The notes beneath the pieces are model-generated. The model was not told the origin of the DNA. It did no database searches and was given only the letters and a program-made list of their open reading frames with translations. 64,000 bases of DNA, from NCBI GenBank assembly GCA_028023455.1, contig JAQFVV010006215.1, forward strand, positions 186,001 to 250,000. Reading direction: 5' to 3'. The stretch is from Epiperipatus broadwayi. Lineage: Eukaryota > Onychophora > Udeonychophora > Euonychophora > Peripatidae. The first letter of the stretch is position 1; every line of letters begins with the position of its first letter. Positions 1 to 10,874 of the stretch are shown here, piece after piece. The translations under genes and the position numbers were made by a program.

Positions 1-60
1 GATATACTGACATTTCGACTTGATCACACAACTCATCTACTGGGTGATAAAAAAAATAGA
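1..60. repeat. Partial copy of palindrome family (cut by window edge)
   Basis: The first 32 bases (tactgacatttcgacttg followed by atcacacaa) nearly match the left arm and loop of the palindrome at 46728-46890. This suggests a dispersed foldback family whose other arm lies outside the window or has been lost. No coding potential is visible. Confidence 0.45.
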
Positions 61-869
61 AAGGCGGTTGTAAAGTTGCTATAATAACTGATTTGAAAAA
101 AAAAAACGCAAAATATGTCTTTTATAAATGCAGCCCGTGAAAATCTTTGTATCAGCATATATATATTTATGTAAAAATCTTTTAAGTTTTCATCATGAGA
201 ATTTTTTGGGCAAAACTGAATTCTCTCTATATATATTTGGTATCTTCTATTAAGTTAAATAACTAATTTTGATCAGATAACATTAGTCTCCCCAATGTTA
301 TTTTTTCGTCTTTTATTTATGATGAATCTATTCCATTTGTGTTTTCAATATTTGAGCATTTGTAATAAAGTACAAGTCCACATTTCCAATCGTCTTTTCA
401 TTATTTCTTTTAACTTTACCTAACCTAACAATATCCCATTTAGTATTAGATTTTCTTTTAATTCATGCAGTTTTCTTTTATCTAAAAATGACTTAATTAT
501 ATAAAACAGCAACATCCTATTGCAGTTTAGGTTTATTATTGGAGTTATCATTTATTTGCCTTTAGTCACCAATTATTACAGCCTCCTGAGAATTTTTGTC
601 TGTCGTGATTATATATATATAAAAGACTAACAGCACCTACATATGCACACATTTATTATGCTTAAATTCAAATGATATCTCATTAAAAAACTTCCACTTA
701 CTTGAGAAAGAAGACTATGGTATTCTCGATCTAAATTTAGAGTTAGCTTATGAGAAATCACACAGTAATTATAGCTTCAGTGATATAAAATTCTGTAATA
801 AATATAATATTTTTTTATATTTTCAATTAAGTAATAGATAACTATTTTATTCGAACTATAGATCCTGTA
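61..869. other. AT-rich DNA, nothing recognised
   Basis: I see only A/T runs and short TA microsatellites here, with no gene, RNA or element boundary that I can support. Confidence 0.5.
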
Positions 870-894
870 TTAATATGTTGCTCATTAAAATATT

Positions 895-1275
895 TAAAAC
901 AGGTAAAACTCTCCATACAGTAGTGCCACTCAGTGCAAGCCAGAGTAATCAATGGATTCCAGAAGGCTTGCATGTAAAATCCTTATTTAATGCCTACTCA
1001 TGCAATATCCCCAGACTAGTTTCTAGCTTGTGGCTTTCATCAGGGAGGAGTCTTAAATCTGAGAGCACTGCATCAAGATCTTAGGATCTAATGCAACTCT
1101 CCAACAGCCACCTTTTACCTCTACTTAACTACAAAACTAGGAGTCTAAAATTGAAAACAATAATATTTTCAATCCAACTTATTAGTTTATATTAGGTCTG
1201 AATTCAGTTCAGTACCCATACATTTTTAACAGCTTGAGCAAGCATAAGAAATGGTGATCATGTGATGTAAAATGA
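895..1275 (-). mobile_element. R-family repeat (hammerhead-bearing), minus sense
   Basis: On the plus strand it begins with aaaacaggtaaaactctcc (the 3' end in sense) and runs through the hammerhead block, the aggatctaatgcaa segment and the ttcagttcagtaccc segment. It ends with an inverted tail, ggtgatcatgtgatg, at about 1255-1270. The order of blocks matches the copies at 16008, 60000 and 61338, so this is a nearly complete unit. A 69-residue reading frame across it (875-1084) only reads through the repeat and is not a gene. A target duplication is not clear: attaaaat lies on both sides but not flush with the ends. Confidence 0.75.
1003..1055 (-). ncRNA. Hammerhead-ribozyme-like motif, R copy 1
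   Basis: On the minus strand the order is CTGATGA (plus 1037-1043), then AGC-CACAA-GCT as stem II, GAAAC (plus 1019-1023), TAGTC and TGGGGA. Upstream TCCTC pairs with GGGGA as stem I, and an outer stem is partly kept. All catalytic core bases are present. Two defects show: the first stem I pair is C/U, and the closing pair of stem II is A/A where G-C is usual. This is the local copy with the most complete core. Cleavage is inferred from the fold only. Confidence 0.5.
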
Positions 1276-1980
1276 TTATTTGTTAATTAAAATGTTAAAT
1301 AATTTGACTATCAACAACAATAATGTTTATTGTTAAATATTGCAATTAAACATTTAACTTTTGTATAAGCAGTATAGTATTAAAACGATTTTTATCCTAT
1401 TCAGATGTTTTATTAACAAAATTATATTCATTATTTACAAAAATCTCTAAGAAAGAATATTTCCAATTGCAAACCCATCACTTCACTTGTCATTTAAGTA
1501 GAATCATTATATACAAAAAATATATCCATATTTTATAGTCATGAAAGGGAATATGAACATGGTTTTGACACTAGTATCATTAAGATAATGTGCGAAGAAA
1601 AAAACAATAGAAAACGTAAGATTAAAAAGGTATGATTTATTTCACAACAGGAATATACAGTGAATCAAAGAGCTAATATACTATATTTAAATTAGCAAGA
1701 AATGGGTCTTAGATTCTTAACAGAATAAGTATGACTGATGGATGTGTGTCAAAAGTATAATCAGTTCATTTGATTAAACATTTTTTTATTCTTTGTTATA
1801 ATATTTTTATATTATCGATAATGGCAGAGGATCAAGATATTATATAATGTATATGTGGGTATACACATACACATGTGTAGTGTTATATCTATTAGATAAA
1901 AAATTTGGATTTTGGAGAGATATAAACTTTTAGGCATGTAATATTGATATTTTATATATAAGATAAATTAAAAGCTGGTA
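1276..1980. other. AT-rich DNA, nothing recognised
   Basis: I see no reading frame of note, no RNA and no element end between two R-family copies. Short TA and CA microsatellite-like patches lie near 1850-1880. Confidence 0.5.
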
Positions 1981-1993
1981 TATGCATAATAAA

Positions 1994-2481
1994 CCACCAA
2001 ACATCACATGATCATTTTCTATGCTTGCTCATAACTATTATTAAAACAGGAAAAACTCTCCATACAGAAGTGCCACTCAGTGCAAACCAGAGTGATCAAT
2101 GGATGCCAGAAGGTAGTGGCTATAATTATTAAAAAACCAAAGACACCAAAATGTATGGGTTCTGGACTGAGTTCAGATCTATATAACTATATAAGTTAAT
2201 GAGCTTAAATTGAAAATATTATTGTTTTCAATTTTATTCTCAAAGTTTTGTAGTTAAGTAGAGATAAAAGGTGGCTGCTGGAGGGTTGCATTACATCTTA
2301 AGATTTAGGTGCAGTGCTCTCATATCCAAGGCTGATGAAGGCCACAAGTCAGAAACTAGTCTGGGGATATTGGATGAGTAGGCATTAGATAGGGAGTTTA
2401 TGCACAAACCTTATGGCATCCATTGATTACTCTGGCTTGCACTGAATGACACCACTGTATGGAGAGTTTTACCTGTTTTAA
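1994..2481 (+). mobile_element. R-family repeat with 13-bp target duplication
   Basis: The 13-bp direct repeat tatgcataataaa flanks this 488-bp insertion exactly (1981-1993 and 2482-2494). The insertion has two parts. The left part (1994-2113) is an inverted copy of the tail and 3' region. At about 2115 it switches to a sense body that ends with gagttttacctgtttta. A duplication of this length points to target-primed insertion, as in Penelope-like or LINE machinery, rather than to a cut-and-paste transposase. An inverted tail at the 5' end is also seen in the PLE copy at 36258. Confidence 0.85.
2321..2374 (+). ncRNA. Hammerhead-like motif, R copy 2, stem I deleted
   Basis: CTGATGA lies at 2332-2338, then GGCCACAAGTC as the stem II region, GAAAC at 2352-2356 and TAGTC to 2361, followed by TGGGGATATTGG. 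Compared with other copies, about eight bases (ctcctcac) are missing just before the core, so stem I can no longer form normally. It is probably inactive. Confidence 0.45.
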
Positions 2482-2727
2482 TATGCATAATAAAATATTA
2501 AACTATCAACATTTTTAGATTAAATTTATTTTTGGATCAACAGTATAAGAAATTATTGATTATAAGAATTCCCAATCAATTCCCAGCAAATTATAATACA
2601 AACTATCTAATAGTAATTTTAGAAATAAAATCCCCTCAAAAAGTATTAACAAAATATTGGCACTAGTATATAGTATAAAATCATCAAAACATTGCCATTT
2701 CATATCCTTACACATAATGTTAATTAG

Positions 2728-2912
2728 ATCTTAAGAACTTAGTGTAAAGCTCTCAAATCCAAGACTCCTCACTGATGAAAGCCACGAACTAAAAACTAGT
2801 CTGGGGATGGTGGATGAGTAGGCACTAGATTGGGATTTTAAGCACAAACCATCCTGCATCCATTGATTACAAAGGCTTGCACTGGGTGGCATTACTGTAT
2901 GGAGACTATGTA
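2728..2912 (+). mobile_element. R-family repeat, truncated
   Basis: The segment holds the hammerhead block (CTGATGA at about 2772), the gatgagtaggcac block and the catccattgattac block, ending near ggcattactgtatggaga. In the ribozyme core GAAAC has become AAAAC, which removes the catalytic G12, so it should be inactive. No target duplication was found. Confidence 0.7.
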
Positions 2913-3442
2913 TGAGGAGTTTGGCATTCTTATTAGTAATAGTAGTTATATTAAAGCTTATGTTGGCAATTTGTATTGATGTCCATTTACTATGTAAAAT
3001 TTTAATTGCTGCTATCTAAAATTTTGTGTAAGTTAGTTGTTCCAGTTTGTTCAAAAATTTGAAGATCATTGTATTTCTTTATTTTAAACCAAATTTACAT
3101 TTATAGATCAAATAGTTGCTATTTCATGTGTAAAAACTCTAAAATTTGAATAGTTTAATGAAAATGTCTAAATGTTCCAGCTAGAAGACAGATTACACTT
3201 ATTTAATTGTTGCTAAAGCCTTGCATCCTAATATAAGCATTGACTTATCTTTATTTATGTTAGAATTTCAATTGGATTTATGTTAAACTTTGTTATTTTG
3301 TTAGGATTATACCATGAAGCACATCGAAGATAACTGTATTTTGACTAATCATTAGAAGAGCATTGTAATGGTAGGGAAAAGAGAGAATTAATGTAAGTAC
3401 TATTTTTTTTGACATTATGTATTTTAAAATGTGCAAAATAAT
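2913..3442. other. AT-rich DNA, nothing recognised
   Basis: No gene, repeat or RNA that I can support lies here. Confidence 0.5.
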
Positions 3443-3450
3443 AAATTAAG

Positions 3451-3553
3451 GTCAAGCATTGGTGGTCGAGTGGTCAGCACAGCTGCCTTATAAGCAGTTG
3501 TCCCGTGTTAGCGGGTTCACTTCCCGGCCGATGCTATGACACCTGAAAAAAAA
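3451..3553 (+). mobile_element. tRNA-derived SINE with target duplication
   Basis: The first 84 bases fold like a tRNA. The acceptor stem AGCATTG/CGATGCT has 7 pairs with one G-U. Box A is ggtcgagtggtcagcac, the anticodon stem-loop is GCTGC CTTATAA GCAGT (apparent anticodon TAT), and box B is gggttcacttcc. The variable region is long, as in class II tRNAs. A short atgacacctg spacer and a poly-A run follow. The 8-bp repeat aaattaag flanks the unit (3443-3450 and 3554-3561), showing retroposition. The acacctgaa after the tRNA part recalls the tail of PLE copy 1, so a shared tail is possible. It could also be a retroposed tRNA pseudogene. Confidence 0.72.
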
Positions 3554-3561
3554 AAATTAAG

Positions 3562-4019
3562 CTATTTTCTTCCATCCTAAATTACTGCAAAATTGGTAAC
3601 AAACTTTTTTTTTTGATTTTTGCCATTGAATCCAATAGTAATTTAAATATGAAATCTTAGAATATGTTAAGTTCATATCATTACAGTTGAGAAATAATAT
3701 TGTTCACAAAGAAGGGAAATAAAAGCTGTTCGGCAGCCTTTGAAAATATGCTAATTCTATTCAGAGTTATGTGAAGATAAATTCATCTGAATAAAGTATT
3801 TAATCATTATAATAGCACAGAAAACTTTTGCTACAGGATTTCATATAACTATGATGGCTTGAAATTTTTCAAGTTTTAATAAATCTTATTAATTACTTTG
3901 GTTTTCATCAAATTAAGTGGCAGCTATAGAAAAAAAATAAAACTAAAAAAGTTTGAATGAAGTTTCAGGTCAATTGCAAAATGAAATGTTTTGATTTTAT
4001 ATATAATTTCTGGAAGTAG
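3562..4019. other. AT-rich DNA, nothing recognised
   Basis: No feature that I can support is visible between the SINE and the next R-family fragment. Confidence 0.5.
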
Positions 4020-4029
4020 CAGATATTAA

Positions 4030-4102
4030 ACCACTAAACATCACATAATCACCATTCTTTATGCTTACCACAATCTGTTTACACAGAGGCAAAACTGACA
4101 TA
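4030..4102 (-). repeat. R-family tail fragment
   Basis: The stretch aacatcacataatcacc, then ttatgctta and gaggcaaaact, has the same block order as the start of the copy at 4236, including the shared cagaggcaaaact variant. The hammerhead block is absent. Confidence 0.5.
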
Positions 4103-4211
4103 CTTGTACTAACATAATTTCAAGACAGTCAACACATCTAAATCATTTCATCTAATTTGGGCTATTAAAAAGTCATATTTATTATTATATATAAATATAT
4201 GTAACCATTAG

Positions 4212-4610
4212 AAACCAGTCAACACTTAGACAATCAAATATCACATGATCACTATTTTTTATGCTTACACAAGTTGTTTTTCACAGAGGCAAAACTCTCC
4301 ATACAGTTGTGCTAATCAGTGCTAGCCAGAGTAATCAATGGATACAGGAAGATTTGTGCATAGACAATTATCCAGTATCCCCAGAGTAGTGTCTACCATG
4401 TGGTTTCATCAGTGAGGAGCCTTGATTACTCTGGCTTGCATGTATGAAGAGTAAAAACTTAGACAATCTGAATATAGATAAGAATCCATAGTCTCAAACT
4501 GTTATCAAGGCAACCTCCTTTTAACAATAAAGGTAGAATTCACTTTTATTTATGGTCCCATATATTTATATAAACACTAAAGGTTGCAACTTGATCACAG
4601 AGACTGAAAT
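4212..4610 (+). repeat. Dispersed repeat D, split by an R-family insertion
   Basis: The outer parts (4212-4235 and 4457-4610) match the minus strand of 58973-59145. Shared landmarks are agtcaacacttagacaat, aactgttatcaaggcaacc, ccttttaacaataaaggt and an atatatttatata-like stretch. The two parts are separated by the R insertion at 4236-4456. The family is unidentified and no coding sequence is visible. Confidence 0.7.
4236..4456 (-). mobile_element. R-family repeat nested in repeat D, 12-bp target duplication
   Basis: The 12-bp repeat acttagacaatc occurs at 4224-4235 and 4457-4468, exactly bordering 221 bp of R sequence. The match at 58973-59145 is uninterrupted at this position and serves as an empty site. 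The degenerate ribozyme core on the minus strand keeps CTGATGA, but GAAAC is changed to GACAC. The right part has a rearranged copy of the gattactctggcttgca block. Confidence 0.78.
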
Positions 4611-5009
4611 TATTGATATAAAGTTTAAATAAATTCCTTAAACAGGTAAGTATAACCTGTTCTGAATGCAGACTAATAAATAGTCAATTATAACATTACA
4701 AACTGAAAAATATAAGTGTTACTTAAATAATAAGTGTAATAATGCTTAAGGCTAAAGATATGCTAATAAATTCATAGCTATACATTATTTTGTATGACTT
4801 TCAATATGCAAATTTTTGGTAGAAAAATGTCAAAGTAAGTTGCTTAAATTTGTAGTATGTTTATTAAAGGTATCAATATATTTTTTAGTATTTGAGGTGG
4901 CATTCAGTCAATTTTATTTGAGTTTGACAAGGTTTATACTTTTGACATTGATCAAATTACTTTTAAAATTGTTTTTCCAGATTTTTTTTTTATACTAATT
5001 ACTGTGATA

Positions 5010-5264
5010 TATACTATAATACACCATATACTCCTTAAATTACACTCTACAATGCAGTTTAACATATGATTTATTTTATTTCCTTCCTTACAGTTTCAAC
5101 TGTCCAGCAGTCGTAATCAGAGCTACAACATTTAAACATTTAAGGAAGGAAATAAAATAAATCATATGTCAAACTGCGTTGTAGAGTGTAATTTAAGGAC
5201 TATATGGTGTATTGTAGTATATATAATTAAGCAATGCAAATAAGAAGAAGTGGAAGGAAATTTA
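5010..5264. mobile_element. Foldback element with 18-bp target duplication
   Basis: Two nearly perfect inverted arms (about 5009-5090 and 5141-5224) are separated by a loop of about 50 bp. The 18-bp sequence atactaattactgtgata lies on both sides (4992-5009 and 5265-5282), so the whole unit was inserted as one piece. The arms contain the run ttattttatttccttcc and its complement. Reading frames inside are by-products of the palindrome. An 18-bp duplication is too long for most TIR transposons and fits target-primed insertion. Confidence 0.75.
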
Positions 5265-5282
5265 ATACTAATTACTGTGATA

Positions 5283-5820
5283 ATATACTTAATTTCATTC
5301 ATTCCCACATGTATGCCACTAGAATATTTTAACATTGGTTTGAACAACTTTAGATATTCAAATGTTTTTATATTTATGTATTATATACACAAAAAACATA
5401 AATGAAGGTATGATCCTTTTAATCTATTAGTGCATAAAATCCTGCCGTAGGCATTTCACTTTTAGCAGTGGTACTTTACAACAAATGAAATTCACTCACA
5501 GTCTCATTAAAACATACATGTGTATAAAAGTACATAGGTTTTGTTAATCATTCAAAACAAATATAATGTATTCGAAAAAAACTTTATTTCTTGCTTCAAA
5601 TTAATGTAATACAGTCTTCTTCTATTTAGCACATTGAATTCACTATTATTAAATACATCTCAAAAGTCCATCATGAAATTACAAAAAAAAAAAAACGTTG
5701 TAGTTCAAGATAAGAAAATGAATGTTTTAAGAAGAAGCAGATCTATTGATTTATATACACTTTCTTCAAGCCTGCTTGACAAAAACTATTTTTTAAAAGC
5801 AGGTTTTTGAATTATCTAAC
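5283..5820. other. AT-rich DNA, nothing recognised
   Basis: No gene or element that I can support lies here. The 5' limit of the following PLE copy is not clear in this stretch. Confidence 0.45.
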
Positions 5821-6301
5821 TAAATAAAATCAAAAGAGAAACTCTCTAAAGCGACACAAGTAGAAAGTCATTAACTTTCTTAAGTAAATGTAAATCTGAA
5901 GGGATAATTCCTAAAGATTTATAACTAAAACTCCAATTCACTCTCAGAGAGCTGGGAAAATTACTCAGAGTCCAAGTGAAGCATGTTAATAGAAAGAATA
6001 AATGCTCAAAGATTTTCTAAGTATCAAACAATGTAGAATGTTTTTTAAAAAATAACTTACTGATGAAGACTTCATGAGAGATTTCTCAAGGAGTAAGAAA
6101 ATCATATTCTACATTACATGGAAAAATAAAAGAATGCCAAAAGAAGAAACTTGCCAACTTACATGGGCTTATAAAAATTCATAATGTACCAAGCAATGTA
6201 CCAACTTCATCTATTAAAAATCTCAGTTCTAAACCTCTAACAGATACTGAAATTTCTGTTTTTGAAAGAGGATTAAACTTTGCCGTAACACCATCTAATA
6301 T

Positions 6302-7330
6302 TCTTTCATTAGATATAATGGCAGCCACTGAGGAAGTCACTCAAAAATTGCCTTTAGAAGAAGCAGCAGAATTACATAAAAATAAAAAGAAACTTGATAA
6401 GCAACAAAAATTGGTCAAACATATTCTATGGTTAGAAGAAAGCAATTAAATCTCTCAAAGTAGATAAATATATAATTATTCTTCCTGCTGATAAAGTCAA
6501 TGCAACAGTTGTAATGGATACAACTAATTATGACAACAAAATACAAGAATTTCTCACAGCAGGCCAATATAGAAAAGTAGCAAAAAATCCTATAGTGAGT
6601 ATGGAAACAAAGTTACAAGCATTACTCAGAAAGAATTGCAGATACTTCACTGATTCAGAAAAAAGTAAAATAACATCATATTTCAGCATGATTCCTTATT
6701 TTTACAGTCTACCTAAGATCCGTAAGGATCATGTTCCATTAAGACCTATTGTTAGTTCTAGAGATTCTCCTTGTCAAAATTTGGCAAGATTTCTTCTCAA
6801 AGTTCTAGTTCCTTTGGCATACAAAACCCAGTCCTTTGTCAGGGATTCTAGACACATTGCAGAATTAATCAAGAACATGAAAATTGAAAGATCTGAATTA
6901 CTGGTAAGATTTGATGTGGAATGTTTATTCATGAATGTACCATGTGAGAAGCACTGTCTATTGTAAGGAAAAGATTAAATGGTGATAATAGTTTAAAAAC
7001 CAAAACAACTCTTCCTATTGATAGTATAATGGAACTATTACTATTCTGCATAAAAACAACCTACTTTCAATATAACACAGAATTCTTCAAACAAAATCAA
7101 GGAATGTCTATGGGCTCACCATAGTCTATCCTGTTGAGTAATATTTGCATGGAAGAACTTGAAACCTTAGCCATGAAAACCCACTCCATATCCACCTAAA
7201 GTTTGACTTTGCTATGTGGATGATATATTTGTTGTATGGTCACATAGTGATATACTGCTACAAACTTTCTGGAATCACATCAACAATGTGTCCCCTTCAA
7301 TTAAATTCACAATAGAATCAGAGCAAGAAT
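6302..7330 (+). pseudogene. PLE reverse transcriptase, copy 1, frameshifted
   Basis: The longest open part is 6514-6966 (150 residues). It holds the fingers motifs YSLPKIRKDHVPLRPIVSS and LLVRFDVECLFMNVP, which carries the first catalytic aspartate of the RT palm. Upstream, ATEEVTQKLPLEEAAEL and a broken form of the IILPADKGN motif are present. Downstream, in other frames, are QGMSMGSP and the active-site box YVDD followed by IFVVWSH (about 7211-7240), still intact in sequence. Premature ends at 6966 and elsewhere mean no full enzyme can be made. Family assignment rests on these motifs together with the downstream GIY-YIG domain. Confidence 0.85.
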
Positions 7331-7784
7331 AAAAGTTGGAATTCTTAGATGTTCTTGGGACAAGGCTCCCTCATAGCAAAATCAAAATTATAGTTTACTG
7401 AAAACCTACATATACAATAAATACCTAGCCTATACATCCAATCATACCAGAAACACAAAACATGGAGTTATACTATCACTATGGATCAGAGCTTGTTCAG
7501 AAACTAGCGATTTGGAAAAATAAAATATCTATATACAACAAACTCTTATGAAAAATGTTTATCCTTCAGCTGTTATTAAAAAAACATTAAATGGACAACA
7601 CATGGAACCATCAAGAGAAAAGACAATTATTGATACTGTAGTGTATGCATACATTCCAAAAATAGCAAACAAATTAAGGAAAATCTGCAATCAGTATAAT
7701 ATTAGAACAGTTTTCCAAAGCCATACCACACTATGAGGAATTCTAGTATCTAAAAAGCCTAAACTTGACATGCTGAAAAGAAAA

Positions 7785-8100
7785 ACAACATCTATGAAAT
7801 GCCATATAAATGTGGAAGAACATATATTGGTGAGACCAGTCATCCCATTGAGAATGCTTGCAAGAACACAAACTGATGATCAGAAGAGAGAAAACTGATA
7901 TATCTAAGGTAGCAGACCATGTATGTGCCAATGAACATATGTTTAATTGGGAAAATATAAAAATATTGGATAGAGAAGAAAAGATACAAAAAAAGAAAAT
8001 TAAAAAGCTGCTCACATGACAATGGCAAAAAAGTCACATAAACCAACCTAGTGTGACTATATATAATGAACAGAAACCACTAATCAACTTTTCGCTTAGG
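7785..8100 (+). pseudogene. PLE GIY-YIG endonuclease, copy 1, broken
   Basis: The frame through IYEMPYKCGRTYIGET carries the second half of the GIY-YIG signature and the Cys expected after the MP dipeptide. The following part (HVCANEHMFNWENIKILDRE) matches the better copy at 10483 but is reached by a frameshift. In this family the domain nicks target DNA for target-primed reverse transcription. The minus-strand frames at 7743-8046 are shadows. Confidence 0.78.
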
Positions 8101-8164
8101 AAAATGTGGAGAAATCAGGAGGAACCTTATAGATAAGTATATGAAATTTCTACTGACTGTTGCC

Positions 8165-8335
8165 TTTGGCAGGATGGCTCAGTTGTGTAGAGCATTACCT
8201 TAAAAATTTAATACTCAAGAATATAATGGTCCAGGTTCAAATCCCATGCTAGTGCTGCCACTGGTAAAGCTAGAAACACCTGAAGAAGGGAGAATAATAC
8301 CTCTTGAAACATTGTGCATATACTAACCTGTTTGA
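8165..8335 (+). repeat. tRNA-like and hairpin tail of PLE copy 1
   Basis: Box A-like ggatggctcagttg, then agagcatta, and box B-like ggttcaaatcccatg are about 45 bases apart, as in a tRNA-derived promoter. Then follow acacctgaagaagg, agaataatacct and cttgaaacattgtgc. The last part reads CTGAAGA, a stem-loop and GAAAC, an order reminiscent of a hammerhead core. Copies 2 and 3 have the same layout. Confidence 0.65.
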
Positions 8336-8984
8336 TGGCTATTACTAACAGTTGAATGTAATTGGAATATTTAAATAAAGTTAAATTTTTCTAAAGACAT
8401 TTACTACTCATATTAGATGATGGAAATAGTCCAATATAAAAATACATCTAGAACACCATCATCACAAACATTCAGAAAAACACTAAGTATTCTGTATGGA
8501 CCTGATACTATATGAAACTTTAGACATGATGAAAAATTATGCGTAAAGCTGGCCAAAGTAGAAAATCATTTAACTTTTTCATGTAAATGTAAATCTGAAG
8601 GGATAATTCCTAAACATTTGCAACTAAAACCACCAATTCACTTTTAAAAAGCTAAGAAAATTACAAAGAGAGCAAGTGAAGCTCTGTTAAGAGAAAAAAA
8701 CAAATGTTCAAAAGATTTTCTAAGTATCAAACAATGTATTCCATTAATAATGTAGAATGTTTTTTTAAAAATAAACTTACTGATGAAGACCACATGAGAA
8801 TTTTTCAAGTAGTAAGAAAATTATATTCTACATTACATGGAAAAATAAAAATGCCAAAAGAAGAAACTTGTTAACCTACCTGGACATATTAAAAATCATA
8901 ATGTCCCAAGCAATGTACCAACTTCATCTGTTAAAAATCTCAGTTCTAAACATCTAACAGATACTGAAATTTCTGTTCTTGAAA

Positions 8985-10110
8985 GAGGATTAAAGTTTGC
9001 CATAACACCATTTAATATCCCTTTATTAGATATAATGGCAGCTACAGAGGAAGTCACTCAAATATTACCTTTAGAAGAAGTAGCAGAATTATGCTGGAGA
9101 ATAAAACAAACACTTGACAATCATAAAACATTGATGTCAAACATATTCTATGGTGAGAGGAAAGCAATTAAATCTCTCAAAGCAGATAAATCTATAATTA
9201 TTCTCACTGCTGACAAAGGCAATGCAACAGTTGTAATGGATACAACTGATTATGATAACAAAATACAAGAACTTCTCACAGCAAGCAATATAGAAAAGTG
9301 ACAAAAAATCTGATGTAATGTTTGTAGAATTTCTCAGAAAGAATTGCAGGTGCTTCACTGATTCAGAAAAAGTAAAATAACATATTTCAGCAAGATTCCT
9401 CATTTTTATGATCTATCTAAGATCTATAAGAACCATGTTCCATTAAGACTATTATTAGTTCTAGGGATTCTCCTTGTCAAAATTTGGCAAGATTTCTTCT
9501 CAAAGTTCTAAGTCCTTTGGCATATAAGACCCAGTCCTTTGTCAGGGATTCTAGATACTTTGTAGGATTAATCAAGAACATGAAAATTGAAAGAACTGAC
9601 TTACTGGTAAGCTTTGATGAAGAAAGTTTATTCACAAAAGTACCATGTGAAAAAGCATTGTCTATTGTATGAGAAAGATTAAATGGTGATAATAGTTAAC
9701 AAACCAGAACAGCACTTTCTATTGATAATATAATGGAAACTACAAACATTCTGCATAAAAACAACCTACTTTCAATATATCACAGAATTCTTTCAACAAA
9801 ATCAAGGAATGGCTATTGGCTCACCATTGTCTCTCCTGATGAACAATATTTACATGGAAGAACTTGAACTCTTAGCCATAAAAACTACTCCATATCCACA
9901 TAAAGTTTGGATTCACTATATGTGGATGATACATTTGTTGTATGGTCACATGGTAAGGCACTGCTACAAACTTTCTGGAATCACATCAACAACATTCCCT
10001 TTCAATTAAATTTACAATAGAATCAGAACAAGAACAGAAATTGGCATTCTTAGACATTCTTGTGACAAGGCTCTCTCATGGCAAAATCAAAATCACAGTT
10101 TACTGAAAAC
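8985..10110 (+). pseudogene. PLE reverse transcriptase, copy 2, frameshifted
   Basis: Open segments at 9035-9301 (88 residues), 9484-9672 (62) and 9809-10009 (66) are pieces of one RT. They contain ADKSIIILTADKGNATVVMD, ARFLLKVLSPLAYKTQSFVR, LLVSFDEESLFTKVP and GMAIGSPLSLLMNNIYMEEL. The palm box YVDD followed by TFVVWSH is at about 9917-9950, in a frame different from the preceding open segment. The second residue after the first catalytic Asp is E instead of the V or A seen in the other copies. Stops after 9301 and 9672 break it. Confidence 0.85.
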
Positions 10111-10482
10111 CTTTACATACAGAAAAATATCTAGCCGATACATCCAATCACAACAGAAACACAAAACATAGAGTTATACTATCACTATGGAACAGAGCAA
10201 AAGAAGTTTGTTCAGAAACCAATGATTTGAAAAAAAGAAAAGATCTATATAGAACAAACTTTTATGAAAAATGTTTATCCATCAGTTGTTATTAAGAAAA
10301 TATTAAATAGACAACAAAAAAATCCATAAGAGAAAAGATAATTATTTGTACTCTAATGTACCAATACATTCCAAAAATAGACAAATTTAAGAAAAATCTG
10401 CAATCAGTATAACATCAGAACAGTTTTCCAGAACCATGCCACATTATAAGGAATTCTAACATCTACAAAGCCTAAACTTGAC

Positions 10483-10788
10483 ATGCTAAAAATAAAAAAC
10501 TGCATCTATGAAATGCCATGTGAATGTGGAAGAATGTATATTGGTGAGACCAATTGTCCCATTGAGAAGCACTTGCAAAAACATAAACTGATGATCAGAA
10601 GAGAGAAAACAGATGTGTCTAAGGGAGCAGATCATGCATGTGCCAATAAACATATGTTCAATTGGGAAAATATAAAAATATTGGATAGAGAAGAAAAGGT
10701 ACACAGAAGAAAATTTAAAGAAGCTGTTCACATGACAATGGCAAAAAATCCCATAAGCCAACCTAGAGTGACTATACATAATGTATGA
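10483..10788 (+). CDS. GIY-YIG endonuclease domain fragment of PLE copy 2
   Basis: This open stretch of 101 residues is the best-preserved endonuclease in the window. It reads IYEMPCECGRMYIGET at the start, with CxC metal-type cysteines and the YIG half of the signature. HLQKHKLMIRR and HACANKHMFNWENIKILDRE follow, ending with RKFKEAVHM. The order matches GIY-YIG domains fused to PLE reverse transcriptases. The Met at 10483 is internal to the original polyprotein and is probably not a real start. A separate, expressed endonuclease is unlikely. Confidence 0.75.
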   Translation: MLKIKNCIYEMPCECGRMYIGETNCPIEKHLQKHKLMIRREKTDVSKGADHACANKHMFNWENIKILDREEKVHRRKFKEAVHMTMAKNPISQPRVTIHNV

Positions 10789-10874
10789 AAACCACTAATC
10801 AACTTTGCTCTTAGGAAAAAGTGGATAAATCAGGAGGAACCTCATAGATAAGTATATGAAATTTCTAATGATTG

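Larger units (their letters stand above)
5855..8480 (+). mobile_element. Penelope-like element, copy 1 (defective)
   Basis: A retroelement copies itself here through a reverse transcriptase (RT) with a C-terminal GIY-YIG endonuclease. The N-terminal region (about 5855-6230), RT (6300-7330), linker, endonuclease (7785-8100) and tRNA-like tail (8165-8330) can all be aligned to the copies at 8481 and 36258. Several frameshifts and stops break the single reading frame expected of the family. The 3' end passes straight into the 5' region of copy 2, giving a head-to-tail pair, a known PLE arrangement. The 5' limit is uncertain, and I found no inverted tail before it. Confidence 0.88.

Noticed and set aside
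6060-6080. CTGATGA-type match at the PLE N-terminal region (also 8780 and 36490)
   Set aside because: It is part of the conserved coding motif KLTDED and has no downstream GAAA at hammerhead spacing.
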